This document shows positions 11,250 to 21,448 of a stretch of DNA of 28,615 nucleotides, one piece after another (the first letter of the stretch is position 1; every line of letters starts with the position of its first letter). The translations under genes and the position numbers were made by a program. The notes under the pieces are model-generated. The model had not been told where the DNA came from. It did not search any database and saw nothing but the letters and a program-made list of their open reading frames with translations. The stretch comes from Phallusia fumigata (lineage: Eukaryota > Chordata > Ascidiacea > Phlebobranchia > Ascidiidae), in the NCBI GenBank assembly GCA_008931825.1, contig QXVZ01027021.1:1-28615 (forward strand), in the 5' to 3' direction.

Positions 11250-12148
11250 GCTTGGAGGGTTAGATTCAGCCCACTGTATATTTGTAAATTTACCTCAAGT
11301 ATTAACCTATACACAACATGTATATATTACTGATTTTTGTATGTCAGGTTTTTGGTTGCTGAGCCTGTGTTTCTTACTGGGTTAAGATGGTGTGCTAGAA
11401 ATGTTGTTTTTTCTGTCTTAAATAGTTAGATATCATGCACATCCTACTTTTGTACATTGTAATTACCCTGACCGCACCATGAAAACACTTCATTAATGAC
11501 CTAGGTATGCGACATAATATTTTTACTTGGAATAACTATGCAAGTCATAGTGGCCAAATTTTTTAGACCAAATTTTTATATATATTTATCCATGTTCTTG
11601 CACTACTTTATTAGCTAAAATTAGTAGCAGACATCCTTATTTATTTAATTTATTCTGATAACATTAGATCAATGTGTCTTGGTCACCCTGCTGGTTAGAG
11701 TGATCATGTGTGTGTGTTACAATGCTAACTTGATGTGTTTACTTGCCTAGGTAATGAACTTGATTTGTGGTTGAACATTTTACATTACTGATCTTTTGTA
11801 TGGAGTGAAATTGTGTTCCAGTTGTTGCTAACTTGTGTTTTTGCTAATGCAGTATGCCTGTGAATTTCAAGGTGCAAAAATGCTCCACAGGGTGAACTTG
11901 AAAATGGTGTGCTTGGTTGGAAACTAACCTGTGTTTTTGAAATACTAACCTCTAACTTTTTGAAAAAGTACCAACCTATGTTTGTTTTTGATACATTTGT
12001 ATTGTATATATTGTTGTAAATATATTTTTTTGTAAATATATGTAAAAAGTTGTAATACCTGGTTGTCTTACAGCACCAATGAAAACCTTGAATGAATACT
12101 GTCATAACAGGTTGCTTTCATTTCATTAAACACTGTAGTAAAATCCAC
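11250..12148 (+). other. Probable long 3' UTR of the BIR gene
   Basis: After the stop at 11247-11249 there is no credible plus-strand exon, and the first well-placed AATAAA on this strand is at 12149. The sequence is T-rich with ATG and stop codons scattered through it. An approximately 0.9-kb 3' UTR is the simplest reading. Additional downstream exons or earlier cleavage sites cannot be excluded. Confidence 0.4.
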
Positions 12149-12154
12149 AATAAA
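12149..12154 (+). promoter_or_regulatory. Poly(A) signal AATAAA, probably for the BIR gene
   Basis: Canonical hexamer on the plus strand, about 0.9 kb after the BIR stop codon and just before the 3' end of the opposing IQUB gene. Confidence 0.5.
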
Positions 12155-12178
12155 ACACAACGTTCCTGCCTTAAAAAC

Positions 12179-12184
12179 TTTATT
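12179..12184 (-). promoter_or_regulatory. Poly(A) signal AATAAA for IQUB
   Basis: TTTATT on the plus strand is AATAAA on the minus strand, about 205 bp after the IQUB stop codon at 12389-12391. This is a normal distance for a short 3' UTR. Confidence 0.65.
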
Positions 12185-12388
12185 TGTCAGTTGGCCTGAC
12201 TGAAATAAATGCCATTCTGCTAATTTTGTTTGTATTGTATAAATTCAATATTAAACTAATTTCCTCAATCAAAAGCTGCCAATTGAACAACACGAAGATG
12301 CAAATAAAACAAAAAAACATGCGACCTTTACCAACAATAAGTGCACAAAAATGCTCAGCCCAATGCACACTTAACACAAGTAAAACAT

Positions 12389-15300
12389 TTAATATGCATT
12401 GAGTACATTTTTTCCGCGGATCTCTCCGGGACCAGGCAAACGCTGTGATCCTGTTGTTTTCTTTCGAAGCTGTTCGGACATTCCTGGCAAACGACTGAAG
12501 TAGATTCGTGCCAGTGTGTGCTTGTTCTTCACTTTCAGTATGAACACTTGACCATACGCCTGGTAAAGGTGATATATGATAAAGTATACTAACTTAGCTT
12601 TTGCACACATGTTTTACCAACTGATGGTAAACAGCAAACTAAACAAGTTACAATTTTGCCTAAGCACTAAACACATTTGCACTACTTTTTTAATGTAAAA
12701 ATGCCAAACGACAGCAGTGGACCCTTAAGTCAATGATTTTTTTAACACATGAGGAATTTCGCACAAAACACTATCGGCTTTGTCCAGATGTTTTCCCACA
12801 TTTTGAACAGTTTATACGTTTTTTATTGACTGCTGTCAAATTGTTCTATCACCTCATTCAAATGATCCAATCTTGCATGAGCGATCGCTTCGTCTTTGGT
12901 GAGTAGGATACAATTCCATGGTGACCACTCCTCATCCCGATCCCACCGCACAAGCACAAGGTCGTAGAGGTCATCCCAAGCACTCAGAATGCTCTGTGTG
13001 GCCCAGATGTTCTCAACAAGGTACTGTAGATCCTTCTCCTGTGTATTACATGCATTCAGATATGAGGCAACTTATCATGCGCTTTGTCACCAGACTATAG
13101 TTGCCTGGGTTACTATAATTTTAGCATAAGCAGGTGAACAAAATAAAATAGTATATGTATTGCATCATTGGGGCCAGCCAACATAGTCTTATGCTTTGTG
13201 ACTTTTATAAGCAGATCTAAGTCTATGTTGGGACAAATTTGTTCGCCCAGAACATCTCGTACATTAGCAATTACGCAGTAAAACCCTAGTGCAGGCCTGC
13301 ACATCAAAAACAGCACCTGCACAACTAACAAAAACTTTTTTCGTGGGCATCTTGCATGATTGCGAAGTTTTCATAATGTTTCAGTTTTAGCAACACATGA
13401 GAACAAAAAGGTTATTGAATCTCACAGCAATATTAAAAAGTGAGATAAAACCAAGTACTTACAAGTAATAAACCAAGTGATTTTTATGCACTGCATGTTA
13501 AACGCATGCTTTTTAACAGCCAGGCAAAAGCAACACACCTGGATAAGGAAAGCAATTTTGCTGTTGTCGTTGTAAGTTTCTTCAGTTCTGCGCAGGTTTC
13601 TCAGCATGATGCGATAATGGGAGAAATCTTGTCGAGTGCGCGCTGCGTTGTCAAGTTCCTGAACCCTACAACAAGCATTCATAAGGTCAAAGTTCAGATA
13701 ATCTTCCACCCAAAGTACAATTTGGAGGATTTCCCTCAAATTTAAGTAGTCTTGGGTTTTAGCAAAAGGTATTTAAATTTTGGAAAATCAGAACTGTTAC
13801 TGAAAAATATATGTTTTGCTCGGTTTTAGGTATGTATTTTTTTGATAAAGTGAAGTCAATTTTCTTGAGTCACCCGCAAAAACTTACTTTCTGCATTTCC
13901 CAACGGATCTTGAGTTTGCTGTGATCTTAAACTCGGTTGAGGGAAGATATTGATTGGCAGATGGACAGAAGTAGATGTCTTTTCGCAGTGTGCTTGGGTC
14001 TTGAGGAACCTGGTAATAAAATGTATTAATGTAAATCATGCGGTGCAAACATTCGTAAAACATTTTTGGCACTATTAAGGGTATAGAACAGTGGTCCAAG
14101 AAGGAATTACTCCCCAGAGAGGAATTTTTATGGCAGAGGAGTTTCCACTTTTTAGTTAAGTTATTCATACCAATCGTAATTTTCTTTAGAATGCCAGTAG
14201 ATTCAAACCTTTTAAAATTACTTTATATAACTTCTTGTCTAATAAGGGAGGAATGATAGTTCCCAAATAAGGAAAGGGGAGAATGCATCAAAAAAGGTTG
14301 AGAACCACTGGTGATAAAAATGGGAAACCTTTCAATTAAATGTTTCTGTAAAACTTAAACCACCAGAAGTGCTACAATGAGACACCAGACATTCATGTTA
14401 ATATAAAAATACTGTATGGTTTTGCACCAAAAGTGTTGGCAATTAATATAAGCAATGGAAGGCCGACTATGATGCAGTATAACACCTTTTACAGGACTGG
14501 TGTATTATGATTAATATAGGCGATGTTTATTTTGTTTCACAAACTTGTATTTTACCTTGAGCAGTCTTGCAGCTTCTGGGTTAAATAGAGGATTCTTGCA
14601 ATACTGAAGAAATAAGGTTGAAATTCTTTTCCGGAGCCCTTCCAAATTGGTGTCGGACACTCCACGCATGAGGAGATCTGCTTCACGGTCGATCAGTTCT
14701 GTGATTTCACGAGTTAACTTGCAGTCATGTTCCTGAAAAACAGGATAGGTAGTTCAAGATTCATTAAGTGGGTTTTAAACAATTATTCTTTTGGCAAACC
14801 ATGTAACCTGTCATTTTCCCTAAGTTTCAAAAAAGTGTTTGTTTAATTGCTAGGTTGTAAATTCCCCCCAAAATTGAGAATTTTGAATTACACTACTTTT
14901 CACAATGACATGGACAGATTTGCATTGGAGTTTGGGGATTCTGCGATCATAACATTAAGACACCAACAAATATTTCAAAACGTTTTACATTTTTTGTTTA
15001 CTTAACCAATATTCCGCCAATTTACAACAAAAACATTTTATTTAAAAATTTCTGATGTTCCCTACCTTCACAGTGTGTTTGAGTGTAAGCAAAACATCCA
15101 ATCTTTCATCTTGAGTCAGATACTTCATGTTAATACTGTTGTATATATCACGCATTTCTTTAGCTCTAATGGTATACTGGGTGTCCATCTCTGTGTATCG
15201 GCCATCATAAGCTTTCCAGCGTTTGGGTGCAGCAGCCTAAATGCAAGATGAAAACTTATGTCAAATACAAGTCGGCTACCTTTTTATGAATTGTCTACTT

Positions 15301-18300
15301 ATATCACATTAATATTGTGTTGTTAATGAGCTTTTTTCTGTTTTCGTTAAACTGTTCATTAGGATTAGTTTAAAGATAAACTATGTGATAATCTGATCAA
15401 ATACCCTAAAAGTGCAAGTTTTAACAACATTATAAACAGTCATGGGAGCAGAATAAAAAGTGGCAATTTGGTTCGTCCTGCTGAGACCTTGCTGATCTTG
15501 GTTTTATTCGTAGCCTTGGGGAAGTTTGCCAAATGTTGATATAAGCCATTTAATGTACAAAGTCGGTGGTTCAAATTCAGGCATCTTGCTTCCCTATACA
15601 GAAACTACAAGGGTGTTGCTCCAATCCAGTTAAAGCTATTGGGTTGCAAACTTGAGGACCATTTTAATTACTTTGTCTAAGAACTTCTGAATGTTCTTCT
15701 CTTTGTTTTCTTTCCCGGCTTCAATTTTGTGTCGACCGATGGAGGCAATCAGTTGTGTTTCCTGTTCTAGCAATGCACACAATGCTGCTTTACGTTCTGG
15801 TCCATCCAGCTCTTCATCGATGTGGCCCAACTCTTCCACCCTCCACTCTAGAAACAGAAAAAAGTGAATATTTATGTGAACTGTGAAATTAAACTTAAAT
15901 TGCCGTTGAAACATTATATATGAACAGGAATTTACAAACTTACTGCAGAAAACTAAATCTTAAAAAATAAATCAACCCAATTTGTAACGCAATATTGATC
16001 CAAACGAAGATCAAATGTGTCTGCAAGGTGTAAATCTGGCAAAACTATGATCATTTTACCCATATAAATGTTACAACAAAAATATGTGCAAACAGAGATA
16101 AAACACAATGCAACAAACTGTTGTATTTTCACATGGACTTACTTTCCAATGCAGCATACAACAAGTCGAAATCCTCCTTAGTTTTGGGTTTCATTCTCCT
16201 TTCAAACTCTCTCTTAATCCTCTCTTCCTTCTCCCTCCGCTTTCGGATTTCCTCCTGTCGTTCCCATGCCAACCGGCGGTCCCGATCCAGTTTCAGCTCG
16301 TTGACGATGTTCCTTGCTTGCCATCTTCGGAAGTACGATTGCAACACAATCACCTGCAAGGACAAATGCACGAAGTCACTACATAAACTAAAGCGGTAGC
16401 TTTTTTTATTTGTCCCTTTTGCATTGACTGTGAACCCTTTAAATCAGGGGCAGGCAATCTTGCTCAAGCTGATTTGGCCTGTGAGCCATAGATTGACAAC
16501 TGCTGCGTTAAGAGACACTTCACATTTACCATTTCTTTCATTACACTGGGTATATGTTTAATACCTGATGACATTGGGTGCCTACTTTACTTGTTTACAT
16601 TTTTTTTCACTCAATTATTTCAGCAAGCATACTCGCATGGGTCCACACACACTTGTATTATTGCTAATTGATAGTTGTGTAAATAGTGTGGATTGTTTCC
16701 TGTTTGGAAACTAAGACAACAAAAAGCTGAATTCAACAAAATCATGTGCAATGCTAACAATATTTTTATGTTGTAAGAACATTATTCTACCAGAACAATA
16801 AACAGTAGCTTAAGTCTACCTGAATTATTAAAGTCACTTACAGCTTTAAATCTTTCATCAAAATACTCCTGGTAGGTAATATATTTTCCTGGTGACAACA
16901 GTTTATCTTCTTGAGTTGAAACGTAACATCCAATCTTTGTCATTTGCGTCGATGTCGTGTTGGTCGTTTGGCTTGTTCGGTTTCGCTCAAACACCGTCTG
17001 TAGAGTTTAAGTATAATTTACAATACAAGGTTTTCAACAGAAATCAGGGGATCTCATAGACACTCTGTAAGCACTTAGTGATTATACACAGAGACCCATG
17101 TACCCAATTTAGTTTGAATTTAGGTAGAAGAACCATAGCTGTGTTGTACCATGGATTTGAATAAAAGTAAAAAGGGTAGTTTGTATGGAGAGAGAAGTAA
17201 GCAGCTCAATTAAAACACTTGCTACCTGGCAATCACGACTGAATTTCTCTACGTCAGTCTGCGGTCGTCTCTTCGTCACAGTTTGTGCACTGGCATGATG
17301 ATACTCACAACCTGTCAGTTTGTTACGAAATCCACCGAGGAATGGTTTCTTCCGAGCAACCCTTTCTATCTCCACAACTACATCTTCATATTCATTGTTT
17401 TCTACAAAAAGGTGTTATAAACAAAATAAAGCACTCACGCCAAATGTTGATGTAACAACACCTTTCTATTGTGCACATATCAATTGTTTTAGGAAGAAAA
17501 TATAACATAAACCTAATACATAGCCTGCTTGTTACTTTTGTGATGTCAAGAATGACAAAACAAACTTAAAGTTCGCATACCTTTCACTAATCTTACAGTG
17601 ATGACATCAGAAGAACTGATTTCTTGCTTTGCATTCGGTTTAAGCGGAAGATTGTCAGGGTCATTTGAAACAACGTCAAGTTGAACGGTCCCATTTGGAA
17701 TCACACCAAGTTCTGATAATACTGTTGTGCTGGATAAAGATTTGCCTGTAAAGATGAACTATTTCTGAATCTGGCATACTGTGAACAAAAATATTTAAAA
17801 CGAAAATGGGTAACCTGTGTGGGAAAATTGCAGCACAGTGACTGGAACTTTAAGTTTGCCTGCCAGCTGATCTTGCAACTCTTGCATTGAGTTTTTCAGA
17901 GATGAAGCAATTGTGATGAATTGCTTGCTTGGGAGTAACTGGAACTTCACTTGAAAAATAGAAAAAGGGGAACGTTAAAACTAATACATAATTTAGGGAA
18001 GTGTTTGTTTGTTTGTTTATTAATTGTTTCATTTTATTTCTAGGTGGATAAAATGCCTATGTTTAAACATTTTTTGAAACCTGAACCTTGTCAGTAGGTT
18101 TTAGTCATGCAAACCACTCAGCCGTAAAGCCAGGTTCATTTATTCCTAACGGATTGAAAAACTCTCTTGTACAATTCTGATCACTATTTTACCTGTGGCA
18201 GTTGGATCTTTTTCCTCTTCTGTTTCAGCTGTTACAGTTTCAACATTAGATTCTTCAATTGCTTCTTTTTCCTCAACTTTAACAGCTTCAGGAAATTCTG

Positions 18301-19310
18301 TTTTAGGAACACAAAATGTCAAAAATAAAAAAAAAACAATTAAAAAAATGTAGCACAAAAAAATAAATGTAAAACTTCCAGCAGCAAGTCATGTTACTAC
18401 TTTTACCAGATCGCTCTGTTGTTGCTTCTTCAGTTAAACTGGGTTCAGCGAGTTTGTTTTCATCATCACCTGGTTCTGCTTCACCGGATGTGTTTTGGGC
18501 ATCAGGAGCATCTGCTAAAAAAGAATTACAAAACATGTTTCTGTGATGTTTGAAATGGTTAGCAAGAAACCCAGTATTCAACCACTGAATAACGATCAGC
18601 TTACCAGCTGGTATTGTAACTGGGGTGGTCACTGTGACTTCAGTACTTGGCTCCTCTGTTCCAACTCCAATAGCTTGTTCTAGTAATAAATACATTCTAG
18701 GCTTTACTCATTTTTATGGTTTTTATGTTGGTGAACTAAAGGGAATAAGGGAGTTTTGCTGTGGTTTTTTGTCTGACTACTTAGGAGTCGCAGTATATTT
18801 ATTTGTAAAAGCTGCCTTCATGCTAACCATTATATATGACCCACTCATACATATTACTAAGCCTACAAGAGGTACAATACCCAATCATTATAATCTTACA
18901 ACCATTTACATGCAGCAAAACAAAGGTAAAAAAATCTTGCCTACAGTAGGTGTCAAACCCATGACAGCGGCCTATCCTGGATTGGTGCTGTACCAACTGA
19001 ACCACACAAGCCCGGTTATATTTTTGTCAAACTCGCACGTTACACAGCGAATCACTGGTAATATGTGGTTTGATAATTTTTCCTCTCAAAACCAAACGAC
19101 CAGAGTTATCTGGTAATGTAGGTATGTGACGCAATGTTGTGTGTAATTTTAATGTTCCTAGTTGTTTTTATCTGGTGGTGGTTGTATAATGAAAATATCA
19201 TCAAACATCGAACATGTAAAAAACAACTTTTAAGTGTAATAAAACAATTATTTGGCAAATTTGATATTACCTGTGTTTGCAGTCGGTTCTTCTGGAGCTG
19301 GTTCAGTCAT
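12389..19310 (-). CDS. IQUB: IQUB, IQ motif and ubiquitin-like domain protein, complete, 16 exons
   Basis: IQUB is a radial spoke component of motile cilia and flagella. Exons: 19271-19310, 18605-18679, 18407-18514, 18193-18297, 17815-17949, 17581-17745, 17226-17401, 16842-16997, 16143-16353, 15672-15847, 15066-15236, 14556-14732, 13888-14009, 13539-13665, 12853-13038 and 12389-12559. Their 2301 bases give 766 residues and a stop, close to the roughly 790 of human IQUB. All introns are GT-AG and every phase fits. Residues 1-109 are acidic and Thr/Pro-rich. Residues about 110-190 are ubiquitin-like ([20 protein letters not shown], then [13 protein letters not shown]). Next come [14 protein letters not shown] and [31 protein letters not shown] at 324-334 is a perfect IQ motif, followed by a charged helix to about 376. 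The conserved C-terminal half includes [16 protein letters not shown] and [20 protein letters not shown]. The start ATG (MTEPAPEEP) is the only one in the first exon. Confidence 0.95.
12822..12852 (-). promoter_or_regulatory. Intronic stop and AATAAA in the last IQUB intron
   Basis: If the donor after LDHLNE (GAG|GTGATA) is not used, translation continues for nine residues (VIEQFDSSQ) to TAA at 12823-12825. That stop lies inside an AATAAA on the minus strand (12827-12822). An alternative transcript ending here would lack the 56 residues of the last exon. Confidence 0.4.
14089..14310. mobile_element. hAT-like MITE, about 222 bp, in an IQUB intron
   Basis: The left end starts CAGTGGTCCAAG, and the right end, reversed, reads CAGTGGTTCTCAACC, the classic terminal sequence of non-autonomous hAT elements. 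There is no coding capacity. The flanking 8-bp sequences (GTATAGAA and GTGATAAA) do not match well, so the target duplication has decayed or the left end is eroded. It lies between IQUB exons 14556-14732 and 13888-14009. Confidence 0.55.
16446..16512. repeat. Possible hAT-type element fragment in an IQUB intron
   Basis: CAGGGGCAGGCAATCTTGC followed by TTGGCCTGTGAGCCATAG resembles the ends of hAT elements that start with CAGGGG. The second terminus is not intact. Identification is by resemblance only. Confidence 0.3.
18937..19015 (-). mobile_element. tRNA-derived SINE in the first IQUB intron
   Basis: The minus strand shows an A box, TGGTTCAGTTGG (19004-18993), and a B box, GGGTTTGACACC (18960-18949), at tRNA-like spacing, beginning near CCGGGCTTGTG. 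These are internal RNA polymerase III promoter elements. The cloverleaf is imperfect and no CCA-adjacent acceptor stem closes, so it is a SINE head and not a functional tRNA gene. It accounts for a 60-codon open frame at 18823-19005. Confidence 0.65.
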
Positions 19311-20271
19311 TTTTATTGCGTTACTTCGTTCCAAAATTGTATTTTGTTGCAGAAAAACCTACATTCACAACATCCTTGTAAATCTTACAAGTGTTTACAG
19401 TAAGGAACTTTTTTTATCCGTAGCACTGTGGTGCAATTCGTTCTTACAATATTTTTCGCCTGTACTGCACGTTTTCTGAGACCTACATCAAATTTTACAT
19501 TCCTATTGAGTTTTATTTAACTTAGTAGTCAAAATAAATTGCTTTTAATTTTATATGATGCAATTATTTATACAACTCGAATAAAAAATAAACGCAATTT
19601 TATAAAGTGTTGGATGAAATGGACTGCGTTGCTAGGCAACATATTCTGTCTCAATCTGCCCACAGAAATCAGTGTTTTTCGTATTTTGGTAAGCTCTTAG
19701 ATTTGTCTACTATCTAAGCATTTTTTGCCACCAAATGCAAATAAAATTAACTGGTTAGAGATCCGGTTTGTGGTTAGCTCGGTACTTCTACGTAAGTTTT
19801 CGGGTGTCATAGTATATTCCTTGAAAATTCTGGGCAGTCAAAAACGTACGAGGAACCAAGTTTATCATTTCTAACACATTATCAACACTTTTCTACCACA
19901 AACATTTTTTTTCTGCTACGACTGTTTTTCAATTTTGTGTATATATCGCAAACACACGAAACTATAGATAACGTAACAATTTATTCATTTTTCAGGATTT
20001 TTTAGTCACGGTTGATTGGTTTGAGCAGGACGATGATTTCTCAGTGCGGTTATTTGCTGTATGATTGTTTATTGAAAGGGTTATTTGTGTTAACTGGAGG
20101 GATTTTGTCTGCCGGCATAATAAATAAAAGCTGTAATCGTTTACGTCTTATGGACAACTTCTATATAGCGCTACTTTTGAAAATTCAATATTGAGGTATG
20201 TAAATAATTGTGACGGAAAAATGTGTCAAACGCATTGTTGATTCTTTTGGGCACGGGAGCCAGATGGAGGA
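19311..20271. other. Divergent promoter region between IQUB and the small plus-strand gene
   Basis: This holds the IQUB 5' UTR and promoter and, on the plus strand, the start of a possible second transcript. An RFX X-box sits at 19628. A plus-strand donor-like site (TTG|GTAAGC, 19690) and an acceptor (TTTTTCAG, ending 19995) could join into a 47-codon frame, but this is weak. AATAAATAAA occurs at about 20120. Confidence 0.4.
19628..19640. promoter_or_regulatory. X-box (RFX binding site) upstream of IQUB
   Basis: GTTGCTAGGCAAC is two RFX half-sites, GTTGCY and RGCAAC, as an inverted repeat with one spacer base. It lies 318 bp before the IQUB start codon. RFX factors drive ciliary genes in animals, and IQUB is ciliary, so the position makes biological sense. 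It could serve both divergent transcripts. Confidence 0.7.
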
Positions 20272-20716
20272 ATGAAAGAGCCGCATTTTGCTTCGGAGCC
20301 GGTGATTGCCGACCTCTGGTTTAAACAACTGCAATCAAACCAAGACAGTGTACTTTTAACAGCAATACAGTTATCCGGAATATTCAATGTCCATTTCAAC
20401 GGAAATACTGTTTTTTATACGAAAGATCATAAGGTTAGTTTGTGAAACTTCTGTTTTTCTTTCTTAACATGACCTATCAGTGACCAACAGGGTTGTTCTC
20501 GCCAAGCATAAAAACTAATTATACTACCTAGTAAGGAACATAGACTGCAACAACAAAAAGGTACACACACACAAGAAAAGCTGAAATATAAAGTTTAAGG
20601 AAAGAAATTCAGGAACTAAGTTAAAGAAAAATGTGTTTTTTCTTTCTTCATTTTTAAAAAAATTGTAGCTTGCAAAGTGTTTCTTCCAACGAATAAAGCT
20701 GCAATTCAGACAATAA
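20272..20716 (+). CDS. Possible small two-exon gene, 69 residues, function unknown
   Basis: Exon 20272-20433 starts MKEPHFASEPVIADLWFKQL, continues QSNQDSVLLTAIQLSGIFNV and ends FYTKDHK at AAG|GTTAGT. The composition looks like real protein: acidic start, hydrophobic core, aromatic residues. A likely second exon, 20669-20716, follows a pyrimidine-rich acceptor ending TTGTAG. It adds LAKCFFQRIKLQFRQ and a stop that overlaps AATAAA at 20712. Other acceptors at 20836 and 20841 also give short open ends, so the C-terminus is unsure. I do not recognise the family. The gene is head-to-head with IQUB and shares its X-box region, which would suit a ciliary role, but that is a guess. Confidence 0.42.
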
Positions 20717-21448
20717 AATGCAGTACTGCAAACTTGTTGGATATCTTTGTACTAATTGTTGTAGATTTACCTCTCACAAAGTCTCTGGCCTGAAAACACA
20801 ACTGGCAATTAAAGACTTTTCTTTTTTTATTTTAAGAAAAGTGTTCAGTTGGACCAGCAGTGAAAGAAAATCCATTTGCTGTTGTTTCAAATCTTTGCTA
20901 ACATCAGACAAAAGCAGCCACTTAATTCACTTGTTGCTGTGGTGCAAGTAATGATTCCAAGAAATGGAGAAATTGGAGCTCCTGGGATTGTTACTACTTG
21001 AAATCATAATTTAGGTAATATGTGCCTGTGATGTTTTTGTTCACGCAGTTATTCTAAAGAAACTGTAACAAGAAAGCTCATAACTTTCAATGTGTGTTCA
21101 TTAGTTCTCCAACTTGGGGTCGTGAAAAACTTGGCTTGAAATACCAAGAATTATAACTTATTTCACATCTGTTTTTTGTGACATTACAAACGATGTTCAT
21201 GATTTCTACATTACTGTAAAAAATTTTTAAAATTAGGAATGAAAATTTTTAGTTACAGAACATCTTGTACCATTAGCAATCTGGTTGAGATAATGAATAT
21301 TGTATAATGTAATATTTTCGGATGCTGTACATACATACAAAGTTACAACATTTTAGCATTGCAGTACTATGGTAACAACAAAAGGTTAAGGTAAAAAGCT
21401 ATGTAAATCAAACACAATAATACAAGTTACAAATAAGAAGTAAAACCC
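20717..21448. other. Intergenic, including the 3' UTR of the transporter
   Basis: AT-rich DNA. Alternative last exons of the small plus-strand gene could lie at 20837-20863 or 20842-20901. The part next to 21449 should be the 3' UTR of the minus-strand transporter. I found no clear AATAAA on the minus strand here. Confidence 0.4.

Noticed and set aside
15510..15590. tRNA-like words (TAGCCTTGGGG and GGTTCAAATTC) in an IQUB intron
   Set aside because: The spacing and intervening sequence do not fold as a tRNA and only the B-box-like word is good. At most it is an eroded SINE.
16108..16399. Two 92-codon plus-strand frames
   Set aside because: They are antisense to the IQ-motif exon of IQUB.
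18625..19116. 163-codon plus-strand open frame
   Set aside because: It overlaps an IQUB exon on the other strand and the SINE; its composition is random and it has no splice context.
19617..20064. Possible two-exon 47-codon plus-strand frame (MKWTALLGNIF joined to DFLVTVDWFEQDDDFSVRL)
   Set aside because: The donor and acceptor are acceptable, but the first exon is built over the X-box and has no protein character. Kept only as a remark.
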